64,000 bases of DNA from Dryas octopetala (lineage: Eukaryota; Streptophyta; Magnoliopsida; Rosales; Rosaceae), in assembly GCA_963921425.1 (NCBI GenBank), contig OY992837.1:15659896-15723895 (forward strand), written 5' to 3'. Numbering within the stretch: position 1 is the first letter of the stretch; every line of letters begins with the position of its first letter. The notes below the pieces were generated by a model. It searched no databases, was not told the origin of the DNA, and saw only the letters and a list, made by a program, of their open reading frames with translations. Below, in pieces: positions 11,850 to 23,745 of the stretch. A program made the translations under genes and the position numbers.

Positions 11850-12411
11850 AGTATACAAGTACCCCGTTATCATCTCCATCAATTCCTCGTATATTCCCAT
11901 TTTTTGTCTTCTTCTTGTAATTAATCTCTTTTCCGACTCTTGTAATCTTGCATTCTTATTCCGTTGCCTCAGCTTTCTTCAACTAAGTTTTTTCATATAC
12001 AATGATAGTCCAACCACACCTACTACCATTTTCACGCTCACCTACCCTCCTCCCTGGTTGTTTTGTTTTTTTATTTTTTTATTTTTTTCAACGGTGTGCA
12101 TTAGAAGATGAGAAATTCTTTTCTTAAGTGCTTAAATTGCACATATATCCTTTATTTTAAAAATTTCTAAACTCTACCACACGGTCCACACCCAAAAAAA
12201 AATTGAATACTTTTACATTTTACAATTTGTGTTGCATATTACAACATCTTGTAGTTACCTGATATATTTTCAATAAAACATATTAACTTTAAATTTTCAA
12301 CCAATAAATTCCTTCAAACATATTTAGGTCAATCACAATGATTAGTGAGAGCTATAGTCATATATAGGTCGTCATATTTGCTATAGCTGCAATAGTGCAC
12401 TGGCTTATATT
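11850..12411. other. AT-rich intergenic spacer
   Basis: No gene, RNA or repeat recognised. Contains a T-rich tract near 12060-12090. Confidence 0.5.
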
Positions 12412-12950
12412 CAGAGGCGAAGCTACATGTGGGCTTGAGGTGGCCCCAGCTCCCAGCTCACATGTAGCTCTATACATATTTTTTTAAAAAAAATTTTATG
12501 GTTTTCCTAAAAATTTTATAGTGCCCCCCTTCCCTTCAGGGGCGGATCCAAGGTGGAGTCAATTGACCCTATGAACTCATAAATGATGGGCTTAAGGAAA
12601 ATTTTGATCCCATGAAGCTTGGGTCTTGGTGGAAGTTGCAAGGGAAATGTTATAAGCGAAGTGTTTGTGTTTATGTCTGAAAGAAAAAAAAAAAAAAGAT
12701 TAGAGAAATGAGGAAGAAATGGTGACTCACGTGATCTGCATATAATTTTTTTTTATTTTTTGAATTCTTAACTTGCCAAAACGACATCATTTTGGTAAGT
12801 TAATATTAAAAAAAAAAAAAACTGAGTAGAAGAGAGACCCAGACCCAGAAGGCAGAAACCAAGCCTAAACGCTAAAGGCGACGCCCATATTCAGAATAAA
12901 TATTCGTGAGCTTCTTAATCTTGATCTCATAACGATTGCCTCCGCCCTTG
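12412..12950. mobile_element. hAT-type MITE (539 bp), possibly with a nested relative
   Basis: Ends CAGAGGCGAAGCTA (left) and the complement of CAAGGGCGGAGGCA (right) are inverted and match the CAGRGGCGGAGC-type ends widespread in plant hAT elements. Flanking octamers CTTATATT and GTTATATT agree at 7 of 8 positions, fitting an 8-bp target duplication. A second left-type end, CAGGGGCGGATCCAAG, lies inside at 12537, so a related element may be nested or truncated here. No transposase. Confidence 0.75.
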
Positions 12951-13262
12951 GTTATATTGTTGTACATAATTAAATTAAGCTAAATTATGGTTAACTTATA
13001 ATTTATAACTTCAATATTTATGAAAATTATATTATTGTATTTATTTTAATGAGATCTTCAATATAAGGTCAACATTGAACATATTTGACTAATTTATTTT
13101 ACTATCCAAATTATAATTTCTCTATTTTCTTCCACCAAATTGTCTTTCAACTTGTTTGGTATTTTTCCCTTTCGGATTGCCCATGGATGAAAACAAACCA
13201 AAAAAATCTATAACAATTTAGTGTGAAAACTGAAAAGCACCAAGCTTCCCTTATTAACTGAG
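12951..13262. other. AT-rich intergenic spacer
   Basis: Nothing recognised. It leads directly into the gypsy pol remnant. Confidence 0.5.
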
Positions 13263-14150
13263 TTGAGAACCTTGGGAGCCAATTTGTCAATGCACAACTC
13301 ATTATTAGCTAGTTTTCAAGTGAGGCCTATGCTAATTAATCAAGTACCTCTTGATCGATTATTAATTAAGTTAAAAGAAGAAGTTGAGAAAGGATTACGA
13401 GCAGATTACTCAATGCCAGAGGAGGGAGCCTTAGTCTTTGGAAACAGATTATGTGTACCTAATAACGAAGCTTTGAAAAAAGAAATTATTGAGAAGGCTC
13501 ACAATTCAGCCTATGCTATGCATCTAGGTAGTACTAAAATGCATCGTACGCTACAAGAGCATTACTGGTGGCATCGTATGAAAAGGGAAATAGCAGAATT
13601 TCTTTTGAAATTTGCCAGCAAGCAAAGTTTGATCATCAAAAGCCTTCAGGTCCTTTGCAACCACTTCCTATTTCTTAATGAAAATTAAAGCATATAAGTA
13701 GTTATGGCGGCATTTGGGTAGTTGTAGACCGACTGACCAAGTCAACCTACTTAATGGAGAAATTAGCCAAAATTGTAAGGCTACATAGTTTTGGCCTAGT
13801 TTGCAGCGAGAAATGGTTACTAAATTACATTTTAGCACTACCTTATCCTCAGACAGATGGACAGTTTGAGAGAACTATTCAAACGCTGGAGGACGTGTTA
13901 CATGCATGTGTCATGCAATTCAAAGGAAATTGGGATACTCATTTACCACTGATGGAACTTGCATATAATAATAGCTATCATGCAAGTAATGGGATGACCC
14001 CATTTGGTGAATTATATGGTCGGAAGTGCAGAACTCCAGTGTTGGGATGAAGTGGGTGATGAAAAAATTTGGGGCCAGAGCTTGTGCAATCAACAGCTGA
14101 AAAAGTGAACCTTCAGAATGTATGCTGAAAATATGAGAAATTGATTGAAG
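13263..14150 (+). pseudogene. Decayed Ty3/gypsy pol fragment (integrase region)
   Basis: The plus frame at 13263-13688 reads from the end of RNase H into the integrase zinc-binding region (HNSAYAMHLGSTKMHRTL, HYWWHRMK); the CQQ part of the HHCC finger appears only after a frameshift. A VDRLTKSTY-like piece of the integrase core follows near 13722. The frame at 13754-14050 has the late core (PYPQTDGQFERTIQTLEDVL, the region of the catalytic Glu) and LAYNNSYHASNGMTPFELY-type sequence. Between them most of the core, including the middle Asp, is deleted. Faint homology (a GPELVQ word) runs to about 14130. No LTRs were identified around it. It is not related in detail to the 28-40 kb element and looks much older. 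Confidence 0.88.
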
Positions 14151-14671
14151 CAAACCCAAACCACTTCTACTTTACATAACAAATCTATTCCACAACCCGT
14201 AGGTAACAACTGCACCATCTCCTTTGTATGGGACTTCTACATTGGGCTCTTGCTCTTGTAATTGTACAGCTTCCGTTGAGGTTTAGACCATTGAATGATT
14301 TGAATCAACATATGGAAGCCCTGCATCAATACGAAGAGGTTGTCATCTTTTAAGGGAGTTGAAAGCAATGAGTTATTGAATGAATTTCTTGATATGTACA
14401 TTTTTTAGTGGTTTCTTAAGATGGAAAGGTGTATGGATATCATATGCTATGCAATATGCTGGGAAGTGGAAAAGCTATTGTTGAATTGCAAGGTGCAACC
14501 AGAAAGGAGTCCTACTTCCAGAGTAGATAAGCTTTAAGTAAATAATCCTCTTCCATCCATCATTTAAAAACACCAATAATATCTAGGGGCAAATTTTACA
14601 ATATTTAAAGTTTAAAGTAAAATAGAAGCTGAGAAAAAGTGAACCCTGTTAAGAGCTGAAATGTCTGAATG
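14151..14671. other. Spacer downstream of INO80C
   Basis: No gene seen. It includes the presumed 3' UTR side of the minus-strand INO80C gene (just left of 14672), with AATAA-type words on that strand. Confidence 0.4.
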
Positions 14672-16974
14672 TTACTTCAAAACGACAGCAGCATTTCTCA
14701 GAGCCAGATATCTTTGAACATATTCATTCGGAAGTGCTCTTATGAGCTTGAAGATATCAGCATTGGCATAGCGGAGGTTTGTCCTCGGATCATAGTAAGG
14801 TGCCTGCACGGTGCACAGAAGCATTATTCGCCACTGTGAAGATGAAAAAAAGGAGATATGGGCATTAATTGATTCAACATTTTTTTTAAGATCAATAGGA
14901 ATCATTCACTTTGTCATCATATAGAAATTCTGCTTAGAAACATTTTTTTTTTTTTTGGCCAAGAATGCTTAGAAACATTAATCATACCAATATGCCAGGA
15001 AACACAACAACAGACAACATACGGCTCAAGCTAAACTCATCAAAGTTCGATCAGCAATCTATAAAGCTGAGGACAAGTACAGGCACTGATCGAGCAGGAT
15101 TCTTAACAATTCAAGTTCAGGCAAAATTTCTCAGTTACATTAGGTAGGATTGATGGATGTACCAAGAGGTTTCCTTCATTCGTAAGATGTTCTGTGTGAG
15201 AGCAGCCTTGTAATTGATTTTTTACAGCAAAAAGACTAATATTATTTCTTTATTGGACAATGTTTATATTTCTTAGATTGTACAATAGATATTGACGGTT
15301 GATGAGAATTATATGACTTACATGTAAATCCTCATATGGTTCATCAAAACAATCCTATTTGTTCTACCTCCATGACTTGCTTGGCTAAATTTTAGCTTTA
15401 TGAAGCATCTCCTATTTGTTGTTCAAAACAATCATAGTCCCTACTAATTTTTCTACTTTTAGAATAATTTTTTCTTCAATAGTAACGAGCAGTGTAGATA
15501 ATAATGTTGTTCCTGCCTAACATGACCCAGAAACATTCCATTGTATTCCACAGCTAATTGGCCTCATTATGCCAAAAATGTTATCGCTATTTAATAGAAC
15601 ACAATCTGTTTCTTTATTAGTTTTAAAATTGAAAGTTCAATGGATTTTCATTAAACTTGGGCCATTTAATTTTATAATTAGTTGATACTCATCAACAGGC
15701 CAGATTGCCTCCTGAACAAGCTTAGCCCAGAAAATCCTGCCTTGATTCTGAAACAAGCTTGAATGACCTAACACTGGACTCAACCTAAAGAACAGACTCT
15801 GAGCGCAGCAACACAATCTTCCTTGATATTTCATTTTAAAATAATCCAATTACATACTGTGATCACTGTGGAAATGTTACAGACTGTAATCACTGTGGAA
15901 ATGTAGATAGAAATTTAGTTAGAAATATTGATCTGATAAGAACTCTATTGGTTGCTGTGATGTTTCTTAAAGATTTAAATTTATTATGGGAAGAAGAATT
16001 CATTAGATTTCAGAATTTTATTCAAAGAGACAAGGCAGCATAGAGAGAAAACATTGGTAGAGCTAGCAGGGTGTCTTTAAGAATGTCATAGGCTGGAAAT
16101 TCATGTGGTTAACTTAAAACAACATAGCTAGAGAGAATGAAAGAAAAGGGTTGTTAGGAAACTTAGCCATTGAATGAAACTCATGTGAATATATGAAATT
16201 TAAGAGACAAGGCAGCATAGAGAGAAAAAATTGGTAGAGCTAGCAGGGTGTCTTTAAGAATGTCATAGGCTGGAAATTCATGTGGACAACTTAAAACAAT
16301 ATAGCTAGAGAGAATGAAAGAAAAGGGTTGTTAGGAAACTTAGCCATTGAATGAAACTCATGTGAATATATGAAATTTAAGATAAACAGATAAATGATCC
16401 ACCCACACCCTTAGTAGTTAAATCGAATTAGATAATCATGCAGACCAATATCCATATCTAGGAAAGTTTCACAATGTCAATACCTCAAATCCTGTTATAT
16501 CACAAATTCTCTTGCATGGATGCATAGAGGGTGGCGACTCTATATTAACATCTGCAAAACATGGGACAATCAAAAATTATATTACCGGAAAGCAAACTAT
16601 ATAACAAAATTTAAAAAGAAAAAAAAAATGAGATAGAACGCTTGCAACTGATATGCTTAAAATACGAGCTAACTATTTTTTTCTGTACAAGTGGAGCAAT
16701 TCATATACACTATAGTAACACTTACAATTGGGTTTTCAATTTGATTAAAAATTAGTCTAAGGGGTAAAAAGTGAAGTCTAAAAATTAACTATAACTTACA
16801 ATTGGGTTCTTCAGGAGGGTAATTCTGGTAATTCTCGGCCTGAATGATCTGCTTGAGGTGTTTCCAATGCCTCCCTCTTGATTGGCCTTTTGGGTACTTC
16901 TCGTACATCTGAATGCGCTTGAAGCTCAAGTGTGTTGGCAACACCAGCTCTGCTTGAACCACCTCTGGCTCCAT
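14672..16974 (-). CDS. INO80C: INO80 complex subunit C (IES6-like), complete
   Basis: Small subunit of the INO80 chromatin remodeller, nuclear. Three coding exons on the minus strand: 16974-16800, 16551-16484 and 14803-14672, giving 124 residues, about the usual length of the plant protein. Junction phases fit (the first intron splits a Tyr codon, the second is phase 0) and all borders are GT/AG (GTAAGT, TTTTGCAG, GTGCAG). The protein starts [14 protein letters not shown] and continues with [40 protein letters not shown] and [14 protein letters not shown], and ends in [16 protein letters not shown]. The second half is the YL1_C domain, known from this family and from YL1/SWC2. The start is the only Met in frame and directly follows a 5' UTR intron. 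Intron 2 (about 1.7 kb) contains a 177-bp tandem duplication. No break seen; probably functional. Confidence 0.95.
16027..16380. repeat. 177-bp tandem duplication in INO80C intron 2
   Basis: Two direct copies (16027-16203 and 16204-16380) with only a few mismatches, each beginning GAGACAAGGCAGCATAGAGAG. The near identity implies a recent event. It lies fully inside the second intron and does not touch splice sites. Confidence 0.93.
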
Positions 16975-17420
16975 ATTTTCCTTGTAAACATGAATATGAA
17001 ACTAGTTTTAATTTCAATGCTGATTGCAAAAATAGATCAAAAGCAAAATTATTCAATCCTAACCCCCAAATTAATGAACCACCTCTCTAGCTCGGGACCA
17101 ATCAATCAATAATGGGTTGAGATGGATCGGTCAATTAGCTGAGTTAACTCATCCAAGTTAACCAAGCCAACTCCCTAGCCCCAAATTAAAGATCTGAAAT
17201 GAATGTTATCTTCTTCTACGACACTAACTGAATGAACCCATTTTAGGTTTGAGGAACAGCATCAAAGGAAGCACAGGAATCTATGCAATTCTAACAAAGG
17301 AAGGAGAAGAGGATTACTTACTGAAAGTGCCACTGCCCAGTAAATTAAGCACTTAGGTTAGTTCACGGTGACCACAGCGGCAGCTCCAAAAGCGACACTG
17401 GTGGAGTTTGATTTGTTATG
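16975..17420 (-). other. INO80C: INO80C 5' UTR with leader intron
   Basis: Six bases upstream of the ATG is an acceptor (TTTACAG-like, TTTACAAG ending at 16981). A matching donor, GTAAGT, lies at 17321-17316 after a short leader exon whose left border is 17322. The leader intron would be 16981-17321. Transcript start not determined; the leader exon probably reaches to about 17400. Confidence 0.55.
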
Positions 17421-18328
17421 GCCAATGCGAAAGCAAACATCTTTGCAAGATGAGCCCAAGCTGTATTAAGCATTCAAACAGTGGAGAATTACCTTCAAGA
17501 ATGATAAACACAGTGGCCAAAAGTAAATAATAAATAAATTATCATCCATCAGAATTGGAAATTTGGTGAGGATGATTGGAAAACACGGGTATCATTTTTG
17601 GAAAATAGATTCAAAACTATGCATAAATTTTGAAAACGTCTCATAGACGTTTCCACCGTATCTGAAAAAACATGAGATACAGATAGAAAACATAGAAGTA
17701 GGACCTCGTTTGGTATCCTATTTAAAAAATATTTTCAAAAATTAGGATCCATTCTAAAAATTTGAGTTTTGAAATATAGTTTTTAAAATCTGAAAACTTG
17801 TTTCGTATAAAATTTGAAAACACTTTTTAAATTTTAAAGGCCGAATGACACAAATGCCATCCAGACTTTGAAGCTTGTGCGCAAATGTCATCCAATTTTT
17901 TAATTGCGACAATTTGCTATCCAATCTTTCAGAATTGTGCAAATTTTTCATCTACCATCATAATTTCTGTTAAATTAGAATGTCTGTTAAATCTGAATTT
18001 TAAATAAATTTTTTATTTAAATATAATTAAAAATCAAATTTAAAAATACAAAAAAAAAAAAAAAAACATTCTTCTTCTCCACCCTTCCCCCAGCGCCCTT
18101 CACCCTCTCCACCGAACCTACCTAGCCCCTCAACCCCCTCACCCGACCCACCCCTCCCTCCATCCCTCTCCGGCCTCCCCCCCTTCACCCGAACACCTCC
18201 CCCAGGCCCTGCACCGACTCACCCAGCCCTTCAACCCTAGCCCCGCCTCCCACCCCAGCCTTTCCCTTCTCCTCCCCTCCCCCCCTCCCCGCCCCCACCC
18301 CCCACCCAGCCCCTCCCCCTCCCCTCAA
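17421..18328. other. Intergenic with AT-rich then C-rich block
   Basis: No gene. 17830-18060 is AT-rich and resembles the arm of a long-TIR DNA element; 18078-18325 is an extreme C-rich block (CCCTCC/CACCC). The pattern (AT-rich arm, then a skewed GC-rich interior) is like the element at 24.7-25.8 kb, but no matching right arm was found before the tandem repeats begin. Confidence 0.4.
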
Positions 18329-19950
18329 TCGGTCAATGGATGTCGAATATTGTCATCATGGTCGGCACTGGTGTGCTGAACCAACACCTTCAACAGCAGC
18401 CTAACCCCACTTCTCTCCCCGACCCACCCATCTTTCCAGCTTCGGTGGCCTCATTACCGGTCAGCGTCGCCTTGCCCTTTATGCTCTTCTTTCCCTCTTC
18501 CCTCATCTCGATCTCCTTCCCTAACCCTTTCTTTCTCATCCATCCTCATCTTCCTTTCTCTTTCTCTCTCTAATATGTTGGGAAGGGAGGCGGTGGCGGC
18601 AGCAGGTAGTCCAGTGAGTTATTGAGAAGGTGATGTTGGGTAAGGAAAAAAAATATAAAAAAATTGGTTGGGTATTATTAATAAGGGTAATATAGTAATT
18701 TGGGTTGGGTAAGATTAGAAAATATTGATTTAAAAAAAGTGAGTGTTGGGTAAATTAAGAATTTGAGTAATAAAAGAAAATTGTTGGGTATAAATATGAT
18801 TTCCCTATAGTTTATCCTGAGCTGCCCGGTGATCCCTAGGTAGGTTGCTGCACGTACGTCTCGTCTATGAATCTCGCCTCTCTCTATGAATCTCACCTCC
18901 GTCACGTCTTGCATCGTCCTCCGTTTTTGTATTGTTGCTGCTTGACCCATAGAAATAACACACCAAATACCTAATTCCCCATCCAGGCCAAAAAAAAAAA
19001 GGAAAAAATCAAGACTTGAGACTTTTGTGAGTAAAATTTTATATTTTTACATAGATAATTAGATATTATTACATACTTTTATTGATTGAAGCTTCTATAT
19101 GTCCACTATATCTTGTTCGTTGTCTAAGTTCTTGTTTGGAATATTTATGTTTGATTGTTTCAAGTAATAGGATGGAACAGTAACTTTGCATAGTTTCAAC
19201 TTTCATCACACTTGATATATCTTTGTGTGTATGGTTAATTGACATGTAATTGTAGAGGGCTTTGTCCTCTTTCCATAAGGTCAAAAATCACTAAAAACAA
19301 ACAGTTAAGAATTGAGTTGTGGAAGAATTCAAAGTAAGGGTCCTGAAACTGAAAATATCTAGCAAAGATAATAATGGCTTTGTGTACGTGGGGTTTAGAA
19401 AGCCAGCAAAACAAGCATTTGAATTTTCTCACTAATAATTCTTTTTTTTTTTTGGTCTAATACTAATAGTTCATTAGTAACTTCGAAAAGTTTACCAATA
19501 CTTAACGGATTATTTTTTTCATTAAATTTTGATGAAAAACCAAACACAAGCTCTAATGTCGGATAGCCATCCAATGACTATTTATTCAATATTACCTAGT
19601 GGACTATGTCGAATTTTAATGACTAATAGAGAAGATCTTTCCGGCGACGAAATGCTTCGATCTCCAAGTCCATTTGACACCTCTTTATGTGTTCTTGCTG
19701 CCTGTGTGATCAATTGAATCCACTTGGGTACGGATTAGAAAGCCCTAAATATGTATGTGATATTCCGGCGAGACGGGTGGAGTTGTTGGGTTTCTATCTT
19801 TTTTTTGCGCAGTGTGTGCCGAACAACAATAACATATTTGGTGGGGCATTTCCGAATATGTGTACATTATTCGGAACCCGTACACCGAACGGATATATTG
19901 GGCAAATTTTGTCTTCCCATTCAGTGCCCATCTACCGAACGAATGACATA
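18329..19950 (+). repeat. 1.6-kb tandem unit, copy A
   Basis: First of three direct copies. Shared landmarks in order: GAATATTGTCATCRTG near the start, a CT-rich segment with TTGCCCTTTATGCT, GTTGGGAAGGGAGGC, GGTTGGGTATTAT, CCTAGGTAGGTTG, GTCACGTCTTGCATCGTCCT, a poly-A patch, TTGTTCGTTGTCTAAGTTC, ATATCTAGCAAAGATAATAA, GTCGGATAGCCATCCAATGA and GATGAATGCTTCGATCTCC-like words, then a CCGAACA-rich junction. No frame is conserved across the three copies, so no protein is called. Confidence 0.9.
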
Positions 19951-20516
19951 TAATCGGTGAATGGATGCCAAATATTGTCATCGTGTTCAGCACTGGTGTG
20001 CTGAACCAACACCTTCAACAACAACCTGACACCACCTTCCTCCCCGACCCACCCATCTCTCCATCTTTGCTGGCCTCATTACCGGTCAGCGTCGCCTTGC
20101 CCTTTATGCTCTTCCTTCTTTCTTCCCTCATCTCGATCTCCTTCCCTCACCCTTTCTCTCTCTTCCATCCTCCTCTTCCTCTCTCTCTCTCTGTGATATG
20201 TTGGGAAGGGAGGCTGCGGCGGCAGCAAGTAGTCTAGTGAGTTGTTGAGAAGTTGGGTATGCGATTGAGTTAGGTAAAGAAATAAAATAGAATAAAATTG
20301 GTTGGGTATTATAAATAAGGGTAATATAGTAATTTGGGTTGGGTAAGATGAGAAAATATTGATTTAAAAAAAGTGAGTGTTGGGTAAATATTTAAGGATT
20401 TGGGTAAGAAAAGAAAATTGTTGGGTATATATAATTTCCCTATAGTTTATCCTGGGCTACCAGGTGATCCCTAGGTAGGTTGCAGCACATATGTCTCGTC
20501 TATGAATCTCATCTCA

Positions 20517-20555
<39 letters not shown>

Positions 20556-21637
20556 CTCACCTCCGTCACGTCTTGCATCGTCCTCCGTTTTTGTATTATT
20601 GCTGCTTGACCCATAGAAATAACACACCAAATACCTAATTCCCCATCCAGGCCAAAAAAAAAAAAAAAAAAGGAAAAAATCAAGACTTCGGACTTTTGTG
20701 AGTAAAATTTTATATTTTTACATAGATATTAGTACATATATACTTTTATTGATTGAAGCTTCTATATGTCCACCATATCTTGTTCGTTGTCTAAGTTCTT
20801 GTTTGGAATATTTATGTTCGATTGTTTCAAGTAATAGGATGGAACAGTAATTTTGCATAGTTTCAACTTTCATCACACTTGATATATCTTTGTGTGTATG
20901 GTTAATTGACATGTAATTGTAGAGGGCTTTGTCCTCTTTCCATAAGGTCAAAATCACTAAAAACAAACAATTAAGAATTGAGTTGTGGAAGAATTCAAAG
21001 TAGGGGTCCTGAAACTGAAAATATCTAGCAAAGATAATAATGGCTTTGTGTACATGGGGTTTAGAAAGCCAGAAAAACAAGCATTTGAATTTTCTAAAAA
21101 ATAATTCCTTTTTTTTTTTTTTTGTCTAATACTAATAGTTTATTAGTAACTTAGAAAAGTTTACCAATACTTAACGGATTATTTTTTTCATTAAATTTTG
21201 ATGAAAAACCAAACACAAGCTCTAATGTCGGATAGCCATCCAATGACTATATATTCAATATTACCTGGTGGACTATGTCAAATTTTAATGACAAATAGAG
21301 AAGATTTTTCTGGCGACGAAATGCTTCGATCTCCAAGTCCATTCGACTCTTCTTTATGTGTTCTTGCTGCCTATGTGATCAATTGAATCCACTTGGGTAC
21401 AGATATATTAGAAAGCCCCAAATATGTATGTGATATTCCTGTGAGACGGGTGGAGTTGTTGGGTTTCTATCTTTTTTTTGCGTAGTGTTCGGCAGGTGTG
21501 TGCCGAACAACAATAACATGTTCGGTGGGGCATTTCCGAATATGTGTACATTATTCGGAACTCGTACACCGAACAGATATATTGGGCAAATTTTGTCTTC
21601 CCATTTGGTGCCCATCTACTGAACAAATGATATATAA
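19951..21637 (+). repeat. 1.6-kb tandem unit, copy B
   Basis: Second copy, about 1622 bp after copy A and with the same landmarks. It differs by small indels and by a (TC)n expansion at 20517-20552. It retains the full CCGAACA-rich junction (21480-21640), which copy A also has at 19800-19950, so the repeat unit includes this junction. Confidence 0.9.
20517..20552. repeat. (TC)n microsatellite
   Basis: About 18 uninterrupted TC dinucleotides inside copy B of the tandem unit. The same position is not expanded in copies A and C. Confidence 0.95.
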
Positions 21638-21836
21638 TCGGTGAATGGATGCCGAATATTGTTATCGTGTTCGACACTAGTGTGCCAAATCAACACCTTC
21701 GACAGCAACCTGACACCACCTTCCCGACCCACCCATCTTTCTAGCTTCGCTGGCCTCATTACCGGTCAGCGTCACCTTGCCCTTTATGCTTTTCCTTCTT
21801 TCTTCCCTCACCCTTTCTCTCTCTTCCATCGTCCTC

Positions 21837-21839
<3 letters not shown>

Positions 21840-21871
<32 letters not shown>
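21840..21871. repeat. (TC)n microsatellite
   Basis: About 16 TC dinucleotides inside copy C, at the site where copies A and B have only short CT runs. Confidence 0.95.
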
Positions 21872-21874
<3 letters not shown>

Positions 21875-22930
21875 GTGTTGGGAAGGGAAGCGGTAGCGGC
21901 AGCAGGTAGTCCAGTGAGTTGTTTAGAAGGTGATGTTGGGTATGTGATTGAGTTGGGTAAGGAAATAAAATAGAAAAAAATTGGTTGGGTATTATTAATA
22001 AGGGTAATATAGTACTTTGGGTTGGGGTAAGATGAGAAAATATTGATTTCAAAAAAGTGAGTGTTGGGTAAATTAAGAATTTGGGTAAGAAAAGAAAATT
22101 GTTGGGTATATATATAATTTCCCTATAGTTTATCCTGAGTTGCCCGGTGATCCCTAGGTAGGTTGTAGCACGTACATCTCGTCTATGAATCTCGCCTCTC
22201 TCTATCTCTCTATCAATCTTGCCTCCGTCACATCTTGCATCATCCTCCGTTTTTGTATTGTTGCCGTTTGACCCATAGAAATAACACACCAAATACCTAA
22301 TTCCCCATCCAGGCCAAAAAAAAAAGGAAAAAATCAAGAGTGGGGACTTTTGTGAGTAAAATTTTATATTTTTACATAGATAATTAGATATTATTACATA
22401 CTTTTATTGATTGAAGCTTCTATATGTCCACCATATCTTGTTCGTTGTCTAAGTTCTTGTTTGGAATATTTAAGTTCGATTGTTTAAGTAATAGGATGGA
22501 ACAGTAACTTTGCATAGTTTCAACTTTCATCACACTTGATATATCTTTGTATGTATGGTTAACTGACATGTAAGTGTACAAGGCTTTGTCCTCTTTCCAT
22601 AAGGTCAAAAATCACTAAAAACAAACTGTTAGAATTGTGTTGTGGAAGAATTCAAATAGAGGTCCTGAAACTGAAAATATCTAGCAAACATAATAATGGC
22701 TTTGTGTACGTGGGGTTTAGAAAGCCAGAAAAACAAGCATTTGAATTTTCTCACTAATAATTCCTTCTTTTTTTTTGGTCTAATACTAATAGTTCATTAG
22801 TAACTTAGAAAAGTTTACCAATACTTAAGGGATTATTTTTTTCATTAAATTTTGATGAAAAGCCAAACACAAGCTCTAATGTCGACGGATACCCATCCAA
22901 TGACTATTTATTCAATATCACCTGGCCTAG

Positions 22931-23706
22931 TGGAGAAATTATTTCATAGTATGGATATATGGACTGACGTGGTGTATCGGGGTGTTTAGTCCAATTAAAT
23001 TGCGACACGTGTGGCATCATATCAATTACTGAGAATTAACAGCATGGAATTCCATTATGCCATTAACTCTGTTCATCATTCCAAACATAACCCTTAGTCC
23101 CCCACCATTGTTTATCATCCCTAACAAAATCAGAGATTTTGATAGTTCTATATATTATTCAAAATGATATAGATAATGAATGACAAGGTTGACTTTATTC
23201 CTTGCAAATTACAAAATTTTTAGAATTTATGATAGATGCCTAATTTTGAAATGAAACAAATGACGAAAACTCAATCACTTCAAAGACCCAGGCAGCCTAT
23301 TGGTTAGACATTAAGAGCCCATGAAAAATCCATCATGGTTAACCCACCCATGAACCACCACTTAAGGTGTTAAAATAATCCCTACGTTCGCTTGCCGACA
23401 TTAATGTTGGACCGAGGAGTTTGCCTTTATTTCCATCTCATAACAGTTGGATCTAGAACTAAGGAGTTTTATGTTTCTTGTTATCCAGCTTCTCGAACGC
23501 CTCCATCGCCGACAATGTATTCCCTGCCTTCATGTCTCTCCCTCTCACTCGCTTCTCTCTTTTTCTTGGAACGAAATGGTGTTTTGACGATTTTTTTCAT
23601 TAACGTTAATTCGTAGAATCTCTGTCAGGTGTCGCAATTAAATTAGACTTATACACCCTGATACACCACATTAGCTGTATATCCGTACTATGGAATAATT
23701 TCTCCA
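22931..23706. mobile_element. Non-autonomous DNA transposon with ~80-bp TIRs
   Basis: The two ends are inverted over about 80 bp: TGGAGAAATTATTTCATAGT at the left against TGGAGAAATTATTCCATAGT (complement of the right), with GTGGTGTATC and AATTGCGACAC blocks further in. A short direct repeat CCTAG flanks it (22926-22930 and 23707-23711); the exact target-duplication length is unclear because GTGG letters are shared. It sits in copy C of the tandem repeat, and copies A and B show the empty site. Long TIRs suggest a Mutator-like origin, but the short target duplication does not prove it. No transposase. Confidence 0.85.
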
Positions 23707-23745
23707 CCTAGTGGACTATGTCAAATTTTAATGACAAATAGGGAA

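Larger units (their letters stand above)
21638..23745 (+). repeat. 1.6-kb tandem unit, copy C (interrupted and truncated)
   Basis: Third copy, about 1687 bp after copy B. It follows the others to about 22930, is interrupted by a 776-bp DNA element (22931-23706), and resumes with the same GTGGACTATGTC..AATTTTAATGACAAATAG.GAAGAT sequence to about 23745, where homology stops. The last part of the unit is therefore missing. Confidence 0.88.

Noticed and set aside
21759-22337. Minus-strand 192-codon frame in copy C
   Set aside because: Not preserved in copies A and B; runs through CT-repeat and leader-like DNA.
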